A stretch of DNA of 64,000 nucleotides from Acetobacteraceae bacterium. GTDB lineage: Bacteria; Pseudomonadota; Alphaproteobacteria; Acetobacterales; Acetobacteraceae. Location: positions 1 to 64,000 of the forward strand of contig JAIXWG010000024.1 of assembly GCA_027482245.1 (NCBI GenBank), given 5' to 3'. Both the position numbers and the translations under genes were made by a program. Within the stretch, counting starts at the first letter, position 1; every line of letters starts with the position of its first letter. The notes under the pieces are model-generated. The model saw nothing but the letters and a program-made list of their open reading frames with translations, had not been told where the DNA came from and ran no database searches. Below are positions 48,997 through 64,000 of this stretch, piece by piece.

Positions 48997-49280
48997 GGCG
49001 AAAACGCTCCCTTTGCCGGGTACCGGCTGGTCGCCTGCGGAAGGCGACGCGCGGACAGCACCCTGGGTCTCATGGCTGCCCTTCATCAGGCAACAATTCA
49101 ACCTATACCGAGAAACAAGGCGCCGAGGGAAGGGCTGTCTTCGCGATCGCAACGGAGCCCGTTGCAGACAGCTACGCCAGCGATGTCGTCTCAACCGTCT
49201 CGCCGCGCGGCATGGCTCTTGGGTTGACAGGACAGAGGCTTTCTTGCGCCATTCGCGCCGGGGGCGAGTGGGGTGGGACG
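48997..49280. other. Divergent intergenic region before the polyketide locus
   Basis: A 284-base gap separates the minus-strand small basic gene from the plus-strand thioesterase gene. It has a moderately AT-rich patch at about 49085-49125. A perfect TTGACA lies at 49224-49229, 51 bases before the thioesterase GTG, but no clear -10 element sits 16-18 bases further. It is the only good -35 candidate for the polyketide genes. An in-frame ATG-type start at 49212 would extend the thioesterase into this gap without adding recognisable sequence. Confidence 0.4.
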
Positions 49281-50030
49281 GTGCGTTCGAACTGGTTGAC
49301 GTTTCCTCAGCCGCGACCGGGGGCTGCGCTGCAGCTCCTCTGCTTCCCGCATGCCGGGGGCGGTGCCTCCATGTTCCACCCGCTGGCCAGCCTGCTTCCC
49401 GCCTCCGTCGCCATGGGCGCCGTGCAGTTGCCGGGGCGGGAGGCGCGGCTGGCGGAGGCCCCCTTCACCCGCATGGCGCCGCTGATCGAGGCCATGGCCG
49501 ACGCCGTCGCCCCGCAGCTCCGGCAGCCCACCGCCTTCTTCGGCCATTCCATGGGCGCGTTGCTGGCCTTTGAACTGGCGCGCGAACTGGTGCGCCGCGG
49601 GCAGCCCGCGCCGGTTTCCCTCATCGTGTCAGGCCGCCGCGCGCCGACCTTCCAGGGGAACGAGGCACCGCTGCACCCGCTGCCGGACGACGCCTTCGTG
49701 GCCGAACTCGTCCGGCGCTATGATGCGATCCCCCAGGCCATCCTGGCGGAGCGCGACCTCATGGCGCTGTTCCTGCCCGTGCTGAAGGCGGATTTCGCGG
49801 TGTTCGAGACGCATCGCCATGAGGACGGCCCGCCCCTGCCCTGCCCCATCGCCATCTATGGCGGCGATGCGGATCCGCAGACCGCGGAGATGGAGGGATG
49901 GGCCGCCCTCTGCGCCGGCCCGGCCACGCGCCGCGTCTTCCCGGGTGGCCATTTCTACCTCGTGCCGCAGCGCCAGGCCGTCGCCACCGCGATCGCCGAA
50001 GACCTCGGGGTGATGGTTGGCACCGGCTGA
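49281..50030 (+). CDS. Type II thioesterase
   Basis: A 249-residue alpha/beta hydrolase of the type II thioesterase family, which removes wrong acyl groups from carrier domains of polyketide or peptide synthases. The start region has C-F-P-H-A-G-G-G-A. The catalytic serine is S90 in G-H-S-M-G, the acid is D196 or D198 in Y-G-G-D-A-D-P, and the base is H224 in G-G-H-F. The GTG at 49281 gives the normal length; 23 upstream codons are open but unlike the family. It overlaps the synthase start by 14 bases, so it belongs to the polyketide operon. Confidence 0.88.
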   Translation: MRSNWLTFPQPRPGAALQLLCFPHAGGGASMFHPLASLLPASVAMGAVQLPGREARLAEAPFTRMAPLIEAMADAVAPQLRQPTAFFGHSMGALLAFELARELVRRGQPAPVSLIVSGRRAPTFQGNEAPLHPLPDDAFVAELVRRYDAIPQAILAERDLMALFLPVLKADFAVFETHRHEDGPPLPCPIAIYGGDADPQTAEMEGWAALCAGPATRRVFPGGHFYLVPQRQAVATAIAEDLGVMVGTG

Positions 50031-53000
50031 CCCACACCCCCCGGGCCCGGCCGGTGCCGTCGACCGGTTGGCGCAGCTGCGCAACCTCGCGGCGGCGCGG
50101 CTCGCGATCGCGCCCGCGCTGATCGACCCGGCGGAGCGGCTGCATCGCTACGGCCTGACATCCCTGCTCGCCGCCGGCCTCGTCGCCGACATCGCGGCGC
50201 TGGTCGGCCGCGCCCTGCCGCCGACGCTGGTCTGGGACCACCCGACGCTGCTGCGCCTCGCCGCCTGGCTCGACGGTGCGGTGGCGGACGAAGGCCCGCC
50301 GCCGGTCCAGCCGCTGCCCGCCGACGACGCCATCGCGATCACCGGCCTCGCCTGCCGCCTGCCCGGCGCGTCCTCCCCGGCCGCCTTCTGGGCGATGCTG
50401 CTGGCCGGCACCGATGCGATCGGCGACGTGCCGGCCGATCGCTGGGATGCCGACGCCCTCACCGATCCCGATCCCGAGGCGCCCGGCCACATGCGCACGC
50501 GCCGCGGCGGCTTCCTGCCCGATGTGGCGGGCTTCGATGCCGGCTTCTTCGGCCTGTCGCCGCGCGAAGCCGCGCAGGCCGACCCGCAGCAGCGCCTTGC
50601 CCTCGAACTCGCCTGGGAAGCGCTGGAGGATGCAGGGCTGCGCGCTTCCCGCCTCGCGGGCTCCCGCGCCGGCGTCTTCATGGGCGCGATGTGGAGCGAC
50701 TATGCGCGGCTGCTCGGCGATCCCGCCGGCATCGCCGCCCATACCGCGACGGGCCAGGACACCAGCATCATCAGCGCGCGCATCGCCCATGTGCTGGGGC
50801 TGATGGGGCCTGCGCTGACGGTGAACACCGCCTGTTCCTCCGCCCTCGTCGCCGTGCAACAGGCCTGCCGGAGCCTGCGCGCGGGCGAATCGACCGTGGC
50901 GCTGGCGGGCGGCGTCCATCTCGTGCTCTCGCCGGAGAGCTCGATCGCCATGACCAAGTTCGGCGCCATGGCGCCGGATGGGCGCTGCAAGGCCTTCGAT
51001 GCCGCGGCCGATGGCTATGTCCGCGGCGAGGGCGGCGCGATCCTGGTGCTGGAACCGCTCTCCGCCGCGCGAGCCGCCGGGCGGCGCGCGCTCGCCATCA
51101 TCCGCGGCGGCGCCATCAACAACGATGGGCCGAGCAATGGCCTCACCGCGCCCAACCCGGCGGCGCAGCGCGCCATGCTGCGCGATGCGCTGGCCGATGC
51201 GGGGCTGTCAGCCCAGGACGTCGATTATGTGGAGGCGCATGGCACCGGCACGGCGCTCGGCGACCCGATCGAGGCCAATGCGCTGGGCGCCGTGCTGGGG
51301 CGTGGGCGCCTCGCCGGCCGGCCGCTCCGCATCGGGTCGGTGAAGACGAATATCGGCCATCTGGAGGCGGCCGCCGGCGCGGCGGGCCTCGCCAAGCTGG
51401 CGCTGGCGCTGCGGCACCGCCACATCCCGCGCAGCCTGCATTTCCACCGCGCCAACCCCGCCATCGACTTGGCGGGCCTCGCCATCCAGGCCACTGCGAC
51501 GCCCTGGCCGGCGCGGCCCGATGGGCGGGCGATCGGCGGCGTCAGTTCCTTCGGCTTCGGCGGCACCAACGCGCATCTTCTGCTGGAAGCGCCGCCGCCG
51601 GAGCCCGCGCCCGGCGCGGCACCGGTCTTCGTCTTCGCCGGCAACGGTGCCGCCTGGCCCGGCATGGCCACGGGTCTCATGGCGGAGCACGCCTTCGCGG
51701 AGTCGCTCCACGCCTCCGATGCGATGCTGCGGGGGTTGGGGTTCGGCGCCTCCATCCTCGACATCCTGGGCGATCGCCGGGTGGAGGAGGTGGCGCTCGG
51801 CCAGCCCGCGCACACCGCCTTCCAGATCGCGCTGGCGGATCTGCTGGCGAGCCACGGCATCCGCCCCGCCGCCGTCATCGGCCACAGCCTGGGCGAGGTC
51901 GCCGCCGCCTGCGTCGCCGGTGCGCTGACGCGGGAGGAGGCGCTGCGCCTGGCCATGATGCGGAGCGCGCTGCAGGCGAGCCTCGCCGGCCAGGGCGCAA
52001 TGCTGGCCGCCGTCACGGCGCCGGAGGCCCTGCGCCCGCTATTACCCCATGGCGTCGAGATCGCCGGGGAGAACGGGCCCGCCAGCACGGTTCTGTCCGG
52101 CACGCTGGCAGCGATCGAGGCCGCGATGGCCGCGCTCGATGCAAGCGGCATCACCGCGCTGCCGGTGCGCGTGCCGGTCGCCTATCACAGCGCGCAGATG
52201 GATGCGCTGGTCCCGCGCCTTGTAGACGCGCTGGCGACACTGGCGCCGCGCGCCACAACCACCCCCTTCATCTCCACCGTCACCGGCACGGCGATGGCGG
52301 GGGAGGCGCTGGATGCTGCCTATTGGGGCCGCAACCTCCGCCAGCCCGTGCTGTTCCGGCAGGGCATCGCGACGCTGGCCGCTTCGGGCCACCAGCACTT
52401 CCTGGAACTCGGCCCGCACCCGCTGCTGGCGCTGCCGATCCGGCAGACCGTGCCGGCGGCGACGGTGCTGGCGCCGATGCGGCGTGGCGCGGCGGAACCC
52501 GCAGCCCTGCTCGCTGCGATCGGCCCCACCCGACAGGGCCAGCGGCCGCGCCACCTGCTGCTGCTCTCCGCCCGCAGCGCGGCGGCGCTGGAGGCGCTGG
52601 CGGCGCGCTGGGCGGATCACCTGGCCACCGCCCCCGCCGAGGATTTCGCCGACCTCTGCCACACAGCGCTGGTCGGGCGGGACCGCTTCGCCCATCGCCT
52701 GGCGCTCCACGCCGCCGATGCGGCGGAGGCCGTGCGCGCGCTGCGGGATGGCGCCGTGCATCGCGGCATCGTCGCGGCCGGCGCCGCCATCGCCTTCGAC
52801 ACGCAGCGCGAGCCCGGCGAGGACTGGCCAACCTACCTCGACCGCTGCGCCGCCGCCTTCGTGGCGGGCGCCGAGATCGATGCCGAGGCCTTCGAGGCCG
52901 GCGAGCCCTGGCGCATCCTACCCGCCCCCACCTACCCCTTCGAGCGCGAGCCGCATTGGCTGGCGCGTCCCGCCACCGCGCTGTCCTACGCCCTGGACTG

Positions 53001-56000
53001 GGAGGCCCTGCCCGCGCCGGCCGGCGCCCTGCCCTCACCCACCATCGCCGCGCCCCCGCCTGACGCGGGGCTGGAGGCGGAGGCGACGGCGTTCGCGCGG
53101 GCCGCGCTGGCCGCGACGCCGCAGGTGGCGCCGGCGCACCAGGCCTTCGCCGCGCGCCTCTCCGCCTGGTCGGCCCTGCCGCCCGCCCAAGCCGCCGATG
53201 GCCCGGCAGCGACACTGCTGCGCCGCGTCGGCGCCGCCCTGCCCGCCATCCTCTCGGGGCGCCTCGGCGCGCTGGATGCGCTCTTCACCGAGGGCGACCT
53301 CGAAACCGCCGCCGCCGTCTACGCCGCGCCGCCCTTCGGGCCCGTGCAGCAGGCACTGGCTGAGGCCGTAGCGGAACACGCGGCCGGCCGCCCGCTTCGC
53401 GTGCTGGAGATCGGCGCGGGCACCGGTGCCATGACCGCGTGCCTGCTGCCCCGCCTGCCCGCGGGCAGCCAACTCACGGCCACTGACGTGACACCGGCCT
53501 TCCTGGCCGCGCTCCGCCGCCGCTTCGGCGACAACCTCGCGACGGCGGTCTTCGACCTCGAGCAGCCAGTCGGCCTCGAGGGACCGTTCGACGTCATCGT
53601 CGCCGCCAATGCCGTCCATGCCGCGGCGCGCCTCGGCCCCGCGCTGGCGGCACTGCGCGCGCGCCTGGCCCCCGGCGGACTCCTCGCGCTGGCAGAGCTG
53701 TCGCGGGCTCCACGCTGGGTGGACCTCGTCTTCGGCGTGACGGAAGGCTGGTGGCGCTTCCGCGGCGATCCGCTGCGCCCCGACCACGCGCTGCTTGGCG
53801 CCGAGGCCTGGGAAGCCGCGCTGCGCGGGGCCGGCTTCGATGCCGTCGCCGCCCTGCCCGATGGCGACGCGCATCTGCTGCTGCTGGCCCGCGCGCCGCG
53901 CCCCGCGCCTCGGTTCCGGCTCCGCGGCGACACGGCCTTCGCGCAGCGCCTTGGGCTCACCGACACGCCCGATGCGCCGGCACTGCTCTGGTGCCCCGGC
54001 GAGGAAGCGCCCGAGCGCATCATCGCGGAGGCCGAGGCGCTGGCAGCGGAGGGGTTGCCCCTGACGCTGCTGGCGCGGCCGGGCCTGGCGGGCGCGGCGG
54101 CGGAAGGCGCGGCGCGCGCCATCGCGCTCGACCATCCCGGCACCGTCACGGCCATTATCGCCCTGGCCGACGACGCGCCCGAGACGCTGGCAGCGATCGC
54201 TGCGGTGGTCGCCGAGGCACGCGGCGAGGTGCGCGCCGCGGCAGGACGCCTCGATGAAGCAAAGCTGACGCGCATCCCGCAGCCCGTCCCGGCCTTCCGG
54301 CCGGACCCGGAAGCGCTGCACGTCATCGCCGGCGGCACCGGGCGACTCGGCCTCGCCATCGCGCATCACCTGGCGGCGCGCGGCGCGCGGCACCTGCTGC
54401 TGGTCGGCCGCCGCCCGCCCTCCGGTGACATGCCGCCGGGCGCGCGGCATCTCCCGCTCGACCTCACCGCGCCGGAGGCTTCGGCGTGCCTCGCCGCGGC
54501 GCTCGACCGGCGCGTGGGCCTTGTCGTCCATGCGGCCGGCATCGCGACGGGGCCGGCGGCCGCGGTCATCGCCGCCAAGACCGGCATCGCCACGACGCTC
54601 GCCACGGCCATCCCGCGGCCCGATGGCCTGCTGCTGTTCTCCTCGGCCGCCGGCATCTGGGGCGTGCGCGACCGCGTCGCTTATGCGGCGGCCAATCGCG
54701 CGCTCGACGCCTGGGCGGCAGAGGCACGCGCCCGCGGCATCCCCGCCACCAGCATCGCCTTCGGCCGCTTCACCGAACGCGGCCTGCTCTCCCCCGCCGA
54801 GGAGACGGCGCTGGAGGAGGCGGGCATGCTCGCCATGGCCCCCGCCGAGGCCTTCGGCGCGGCGCTGGAAGCGCTGGGCAATGGCGAGGCGCTACGCATC
54901 GTCGCGCGCATCGACTGGCCCCGCTTCATCGCGGCCTATGAGGCGCGCCGCCCCGCCACCCTCTTCGACCGGCTGCGCCCCCGCTCGCCGCAGCCCGTGG
55001 CCCCACCGCCCGAGGCCCCGCGCCGCCCCACGCGGCTCGACCGCGACGGGCTGGCGGCGCTGGTGGCGGAGTTGCTCGGCCATGCCGATGCCGCGCGGCT
55101 CGACCCGGAGGCCGGGCTCTTCGAACAGGGGCTCGACAGCCTGCTGGCCGTCGCGCTGCGCCGGCGGATCGAGGAAGCGGCCGGCGTCGCCATCCCCGCC
55201 GCCATCCTCTTCGCCCAGCCCAGCATCACGCGGCTGGCCGACTGGCTCGCGGGCCACGCGCGCGCCGTGCCGAGCGCGCCGGCCACGCCCGCCGCCACCA
55301 GCGAACCCATCGCCATCATCGGCCTCGCGGGCCGCTTCCCCGGCGGGGCGGAAGACCCGGAGGCGCTGCTGGCGCAGCTGCTGGCCGGGCAGGATTCCGT
55401 GCGGCCGCTGCCGCCGGGCCGCCCTGGCGCGCCGCATGCGGCCGGCTGGCTCGATGGCATCGACCTTTTCGACACGGCCTTCTTCGGCATCGCACCGCGC
55501 GACGCCGCCGCTATGGACCCGCAGCAGCGCCTGCTGCTGGAAGCCGCCTGGCGCGCGCTGGAAGCCGCCGGCATCGCGCCGGATCGCGTGGCGGGGCAGC
55601 GCATCGGCGTCTTCCTCGGCGCGACGGGCAGCGACTATGCGGCGCTGGCGCGGCGCCAGGCGGAGAAGCTGGACGCGCTCAGCCTGACGGGCCAGCCGAG
55701 CAACACGCTGGCCGGCCGCATCGCCTACCAGCTTGGCCTGCATGGCCCGGCGCTGGTGGTGGACACCGCCTGCTCCTCCTCCCTCGTCGCGCTGCACCTC
55801 GCCGTGCAATCGCTGCGGCGGGGGGAGGCGGCGATGGCGCTGGCGGGCGGCGTCAACCTGATCCTGGCGCCGGAGGGCTCCGCCATGCTGGCGCGGGCGG
55901 GGCTGCTCTCCCCCTCCGGCCGCTGCGCCACATTCGATGCGGCGGCGGATGGCTATGTGCGTGCGGAAGCCGCGGGCATCGCGCTGCTGAAGCCCCTGGC

Positions 56001-59000
56001 GCAGGCGGAGGCCGATGGCGACCGCGTCCTGGCTGTCATCCGCGGCAGCGCCGTGAACCATGATGGCCGCTCCTCCAGCTTCACCGCGCCGAACGGGGCC
56101 GCGCAGGCCGCCGTCATCCGCGCCGCGCTGGCCGATGCGGGGCTCGATCCCGCCGCCATCGACTATGTGGAGGCGCATGGCACCGGCACCGCGCTTGGCG
56201 ACCCGGTGGAGATGGATGCGCTGGCCGAGGTCTTCGGCGACCGCGCGGCACCCCTCGCCATCGGTGCGGTCAAGGCGAGCATCGGCCATGCGGAGGCCGC
56301 GGCCGGGATCGCAGGCATCGCCAAGCTGACCGCCATGCTGGGCAGCGGACGCATCCCGCCGCAGCTCCATTTCCGCCAGGCCAACCCGCACGCCTCCGCG
56401 ATGCAGCGCCTGCACGTGCCGGTGGCCGTGGAGCGCTTCGCGACGCCCCTGCCCCGCGCCGGCATCAGCGCCTTCGGCGCCAGCGGCACCAACGCCCATC
56501 TCGTGCTGGAAGCCCCGCCCGCCGCGGCCCCGCCGCGTGGCGAGGGCCCGCCCATCCTGCTGCTCTCGGCCGCGACGGCGGAGGCGCTGGAGGCGCTGCG
56601 CGCGCGCATGCTCGGCCTGCTGCGGGATGGCGCCATCGCCTTCGAGGATGCCTGCCACACCGCCTGGCTCGGCCGGGCGCGGCTGCGCCACTGGCTGCTG
56701 GCCGAGAGCGTGCAGGCGCTGGCCACAGCGCCGATCCGGCAGGGCACGCCGCCCGACCTGGCGCTGCCGCGCGGCCGTCGCGTGGCCCTGCCGCCGACAC
56801 CCTTCTCGCCGCGCCGCCACTGGCTGGACGAGGCGCCGGCCGCGCTGGCCTGGCAGCCCCCGGCCCCGCGTCGCTCCGCCCGGAGCGGGGAGGCCGTCTC
56901 CGCCTTCCGGCTCGACGCCACGGCACCCTGGCTCGCGGACCATGTGGTGGAGGGCACGGTGCTGCTCCCCGCCACGGCCTTCCTCGCCTTCGCCTTCGCG
57001 AGCGGCGTGGAGGCGCTGGCCGATGTCGCGCTGCTGCGCCCGCTGGCGGTTCCGCCGGGCGGGCTCGATGCGCAACTCGTCATCGCGCGGGATGGCGAGG
57101 TCTCCCTGCATGCCGATCTCGCCGAGGGATGGGCCATGACGGCGACGGCGCGACCCGGCGCGGCGCAGGGCGAAGCGCCGCCGCCCCCGACGGCACCGCT
57201 GGAGGAGGGCGCCACCTTCGCCGCCGAACTCGCCGCGCGCGGCTTCGCCTTCGGCCCTCTCTATCGCCGCATCGCGACGCTGCGCCGCGATGACCACCTG
57301 GCGGAGGCGACGTTGACGCCGGGCCAAGCGCTGGACCCGATGCTGCTGGATGCGGCGATCCAGACGCTGACGGCGCTACTCCCGCGGGAGGACCAGCCCT
57401 GGCTGCCAGGTGCCATCGCCGCCGCCTGGCGTGGCGCGCCGCCGGAGGGTCCACTGCTGGTCCGCGCGCGCCTGACGTCGCTGGAGGATGGCGCCGCCAC
57501 CGGCGATGCCGCGCTGCTGCGCGAGGACGGCACGGTGGTCGCGATGCTCCAGGGCATCACGCTGCGCCGCCCCGCCGCCACCCCCGGCGCTTGGCAGCAC
57601 GACATCGCCTGGCGCCCGGCCGTCGAGCCCGGCCTGCCGCTCGCCGGGCGCTGGCACGCCATCGGGCCCGGCGCCACGACGCTCGGCACCGCGAGCGCGG
57701 ATGAGACGGGGACAGGGCCGCTGCCGCCCTGCGACGGCGTCATCGACCTGCGTCCGCTGGTCGCGACCGACCCTGGCGCCTGCCTACTGCAGACCGCCGC
57801 GCTGGTGCGGGATGCCGCCTCCCTGCCCTCTCCGCCGCAACTCCTCCTGGTCAGCCGCGGCGCCAGCACCGTGCCGCCCGTTGCGCCCGGGCCCGTGCCG
57901 GCCGCCGCCGTGTTGATGGGCGTCACCGGCAGCATCGCTGCGGAGCATCCGGCGCTGCGCTGCCGCTGGGTCGACCTCGACCCGACGGAGGCCGGCATCC
58001 CCGCCACGCTCGCCGGCCCGCCCGGCCGCCATGCGCTGCGCCACGGCCAATGGCTCACGCCGGAGCCGCAGCGCGCGCCGCCGCCCGCCGAGGGCTCGGA
58101 GCGGATCGCGCCCGCGCCCGACCACGCGCTGACCGCGCTGCGCCGCCTGCCCGCGCCCACCCGCGCGCCAGGGCCGGGCGAGGTCGCGATCACGATCGAA
58201 GCGGCGGGACTCAACTTCAAGGACACGCTGGTCGCGCTCGGCCGGGCGGAGGGCGAGGCGCTCGGCCTCGAAGCCGCGGGGATCGTGGAGGCGGTCGGCG
58301 CTGGCGTCACCGGCCTTACCCCCGGCGATGCCGTCATCGCCTTCGCGCCGGGGCTGCTGGCGGGCCGGGCGGTGGTGCCGGCGCATCGCCTCCTCCCCCG
58401 CCCGGCCTGGCTGCCGGCGGAGGCCGCGGCGAGTCTCCCCGTCGCCTACCTCACGGCCTGGCGCGGGCTGCATGACCTGGCCGGCATCGCGCCCGGGATG
58501 CGGGTGCTGGTCCATGCCGGGGCGGGCGGCGTCGGCGCCGCTGCGATCGCGCTCGCCCGCCAGGCCGGCGCCCGGGTCTTCGCCACCGCCAGCGAGGGCA
58601 AGCGGGCGGCGGCGCAGGAAGCGGGGGCGGAGGCGGTCGGCGACAGCCGCTCCTTGGCCTTCGCGGCGGCGGCGCGGCGCTGGGCCGGCGAGGCCGGCTT
58701 CGACATCGTCCTTCACGCCCTCTCCCCCGCCATGGCGGAGGCCTCCGCCGCGCTGCTGCGGCCGGGCGGCGTCTTCCTCGAGATCGGCAGCGCGCCGCCA
58801 CCGCCCGCGCCGCACCCGATCCGCCACATCGCCTATGAGCTGGAAGCGCCGATCGCCGCCGATCCCGCCTGGTTCGCGGACCGGATGGGTCGCGTGCTGG
58901 CGCTGCTGCGGGACGGCGCCCTGCCCCTGCCGCGCCGCAGCGTGCTGCCGATGGCGGTGGCGGAGGACGCCTTCCAGGCGCTTGCCCAGGGCCGGGCCAT

Positions 59001-60047
59001 CGGCAAGCTCGTGCTGCGCCCGCCGCAGACGCCGCGCATCGCCGGCACCTGGCTGGTTACCGGCGCCGGCACGGTCGGCACCGCCATCGCGGATTGGCTG
59101 GCGCAGCAGGGCGCCGGGCGCATCGTCATCGCCTCCCGCAGCGGCGCGGCCGGGCGGCATGAGGGCGTGGCGATCGACATCGCGGATCGGCACACCGTGG
59201 CGGCGCTGCTGACGCGGCTGCCCGACCTGCGCGGCATCGTCCATGCCGCCGGGGTGGTGCGGGACGGGCTGCTGGCGACGCTCTCGCCTGCGGATGTCGC
59301 GGCGACGCTGGCGGCGAAGGTCGAAGGCGCACGGCACCTCGATGCGCTGACGCGCGAGCGGGCGCTGGACCACTTCGTCCTCGTCTCCTCCACCGCCGGA
59401 TCGCTGGAGGCACCGGGCCAGGCGGCCTATGCGGGGGCCAATGCCTGGCTCGACCGGCTGGCGGCGGCGCGGCGCGCGGCGGGGCTGCCCGCGCAATCCA
59501 TCGCCTTCGGCCCCTGGGCGGGCGGCATGTTCGCGGCCCTGCCGCCGGCACAGCGCGCGCGGCTGGAGGCGGAGGGGTTCCGCGCCATGACACCGCGCCG
59601 TGCCGCATCCGCCTTCGGTCAGGCCCTGGCATCGGGCGCTGCGCACCGCCTGGTCATGGACCGCGCCGCGCCGGCCCAGGCGGCGGAGGCCGCGGACCTT
59701 CGCGCCATCCTGCGCGACGCTCCCCTCGCCGACCGCGCCGCGCTGCTGCAGGACGCGCTGGCGCGGCGCGTGCTGGCGACCCTCGGCCTGCCGCCGGACA
59801 TCGCCCTGCAGCCCGACCGCGCGCTGCGCGACCTCGGCCTCGATTCGCTCCTCTCCGTGAGCCTGAGGAATGAGCTGGCGGCCGCGCTCGGGATCGACCT
59901 GCCCTCCACCCTGCTCTTCGACCATCCGACGCTGGCCGCGCTGGCCGCGCATCTGCTGGGCGCGCTCGGCCTCGGCGAGCCGGCGCTGGAGGCGATGGAC
60001 GAGGATGAGCTGGCCGCGCTGCTGGCGCAGGAACTGGCGGACCCGGC

Positions 60048-60051
<4 letters not shown>
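50017..60051 (+). CDS. Type I polyketide synthase, two modules
   Basis: A 3344-residue modular synthase. Domains in order: ACP (Ser49); KS1 (about 103-528, Cys273, His408, His448); AT (about 536-830, Ser624 in G-H-S-L-G-E, A-Y-H-S with His724, malonyl-like); C-methyltransferase (G-A-G-T-G near 1133); KR1 (about 1350-1610, G-G-T-G-R-L-G at 1439, active S, Y and N present); ACP (Ser1708); KS2 (about 1763-2168, Cys1919, His2054, His2091); no AT; DH (His2309 in H-V-V-E-G-T-V-L-L-P, Asp2445); ER (about 2700-3010, H-A-G-A-G-G-V-G near 2833); KR2 (about 3010-3190); ACP (Ser3277). The TTG start at 50017 is uncertain. Its stop overlaps the next synthase (ATGA). Confidence 0.9.

Positions 60052-64000
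<3,949 letters not shown>

Overview
The window is very GC-rich with tightly packed genes, and it looks like an alphaproteobacterial chromosome. The gene order (ftsI tail, murE-murF-mraY-murD-ftsW-murG-murC-murB-ddl-ftsQ-ftsA-ftsZ-lpxC-bamD-recN-ligA), the meso-diaminopimelate-type MurE and the overall style point to Acetobacteraceae (Roseomonas-like). That placement is an inference, because there is no rRNA in the window.

Region 1 (1-21.7 kb, plus strand) is the division and cell-wall (dcw) cluster. Most junctions are ATGA or GTGA stop/start overlaps, so translation is probably coupled. It makes the peptidoglycan precursors (MurE, MurF, MraY, MurD, MurG, MurC, MurB, Ddl), then the divisome (FtsW, FtsQ, FtsA, FtsZ). 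A 13-bp hairpin follows ftsZ. Then come lpxC (lipid A), bamD (outer-membrane assembly), recN (repair), a small acetyltransferase, ligA and a small membrane protein.

Region 2 (21.6-33.2 kb, mostly minus strand) is metabolic. It holds a lactonase-like metallo-hydrolase, a 3-hydroxyisobutyrate-dehydrogenase-family enzyme, a haloacetate-dehalogenase-like hydrolase (plus strand), a DinB-like protein, a double acetyltransferase, two paralogous class I aminotransferases with another acetyltransferase between them, a small lipoprotein, and a complete potFGHI-type polyamine ABC importer.

Region 3 (33.2-38.3 kb, plus strand) is a four-gene island resembling phage tail-fibre or tail-spike genes, with no other phage gene nearby. 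It is followed by an FNR-type iron-sulfur regulator and a tRNA-Thr(GGT).

Region 4 (38.4-49.0 kb, minus strand) is the most unusual part. Three tandem paralogues of about 340 residues share a COQ4-like HExxH-x11-E motif. Among them lies a small protein with a nitrile-hydratase-leader-like (NHLP) N-terminus, whose stop overlaps the start of the next paralogue. I know of no described system with this content. Upstream lie an RND efflux pump with its adaptor, a UbiB/ABC1-type kinase-like protein, and two small basic or acidic proteins.

Region 5 (49.3-64 kb, plus strand) is a type I polyketide synthase locus: a type II thioesterase, a 3344-residue two-module synthase (ACP-KS-AT-MT-KR-ACP-KS-DH-ER-KR-ACP), and a second synthase that runs off the window (KS, degenerate DH, ER-like, KR). 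Only the first KS has an adjacent acyltransferase. The product cannot be told from the visible part.
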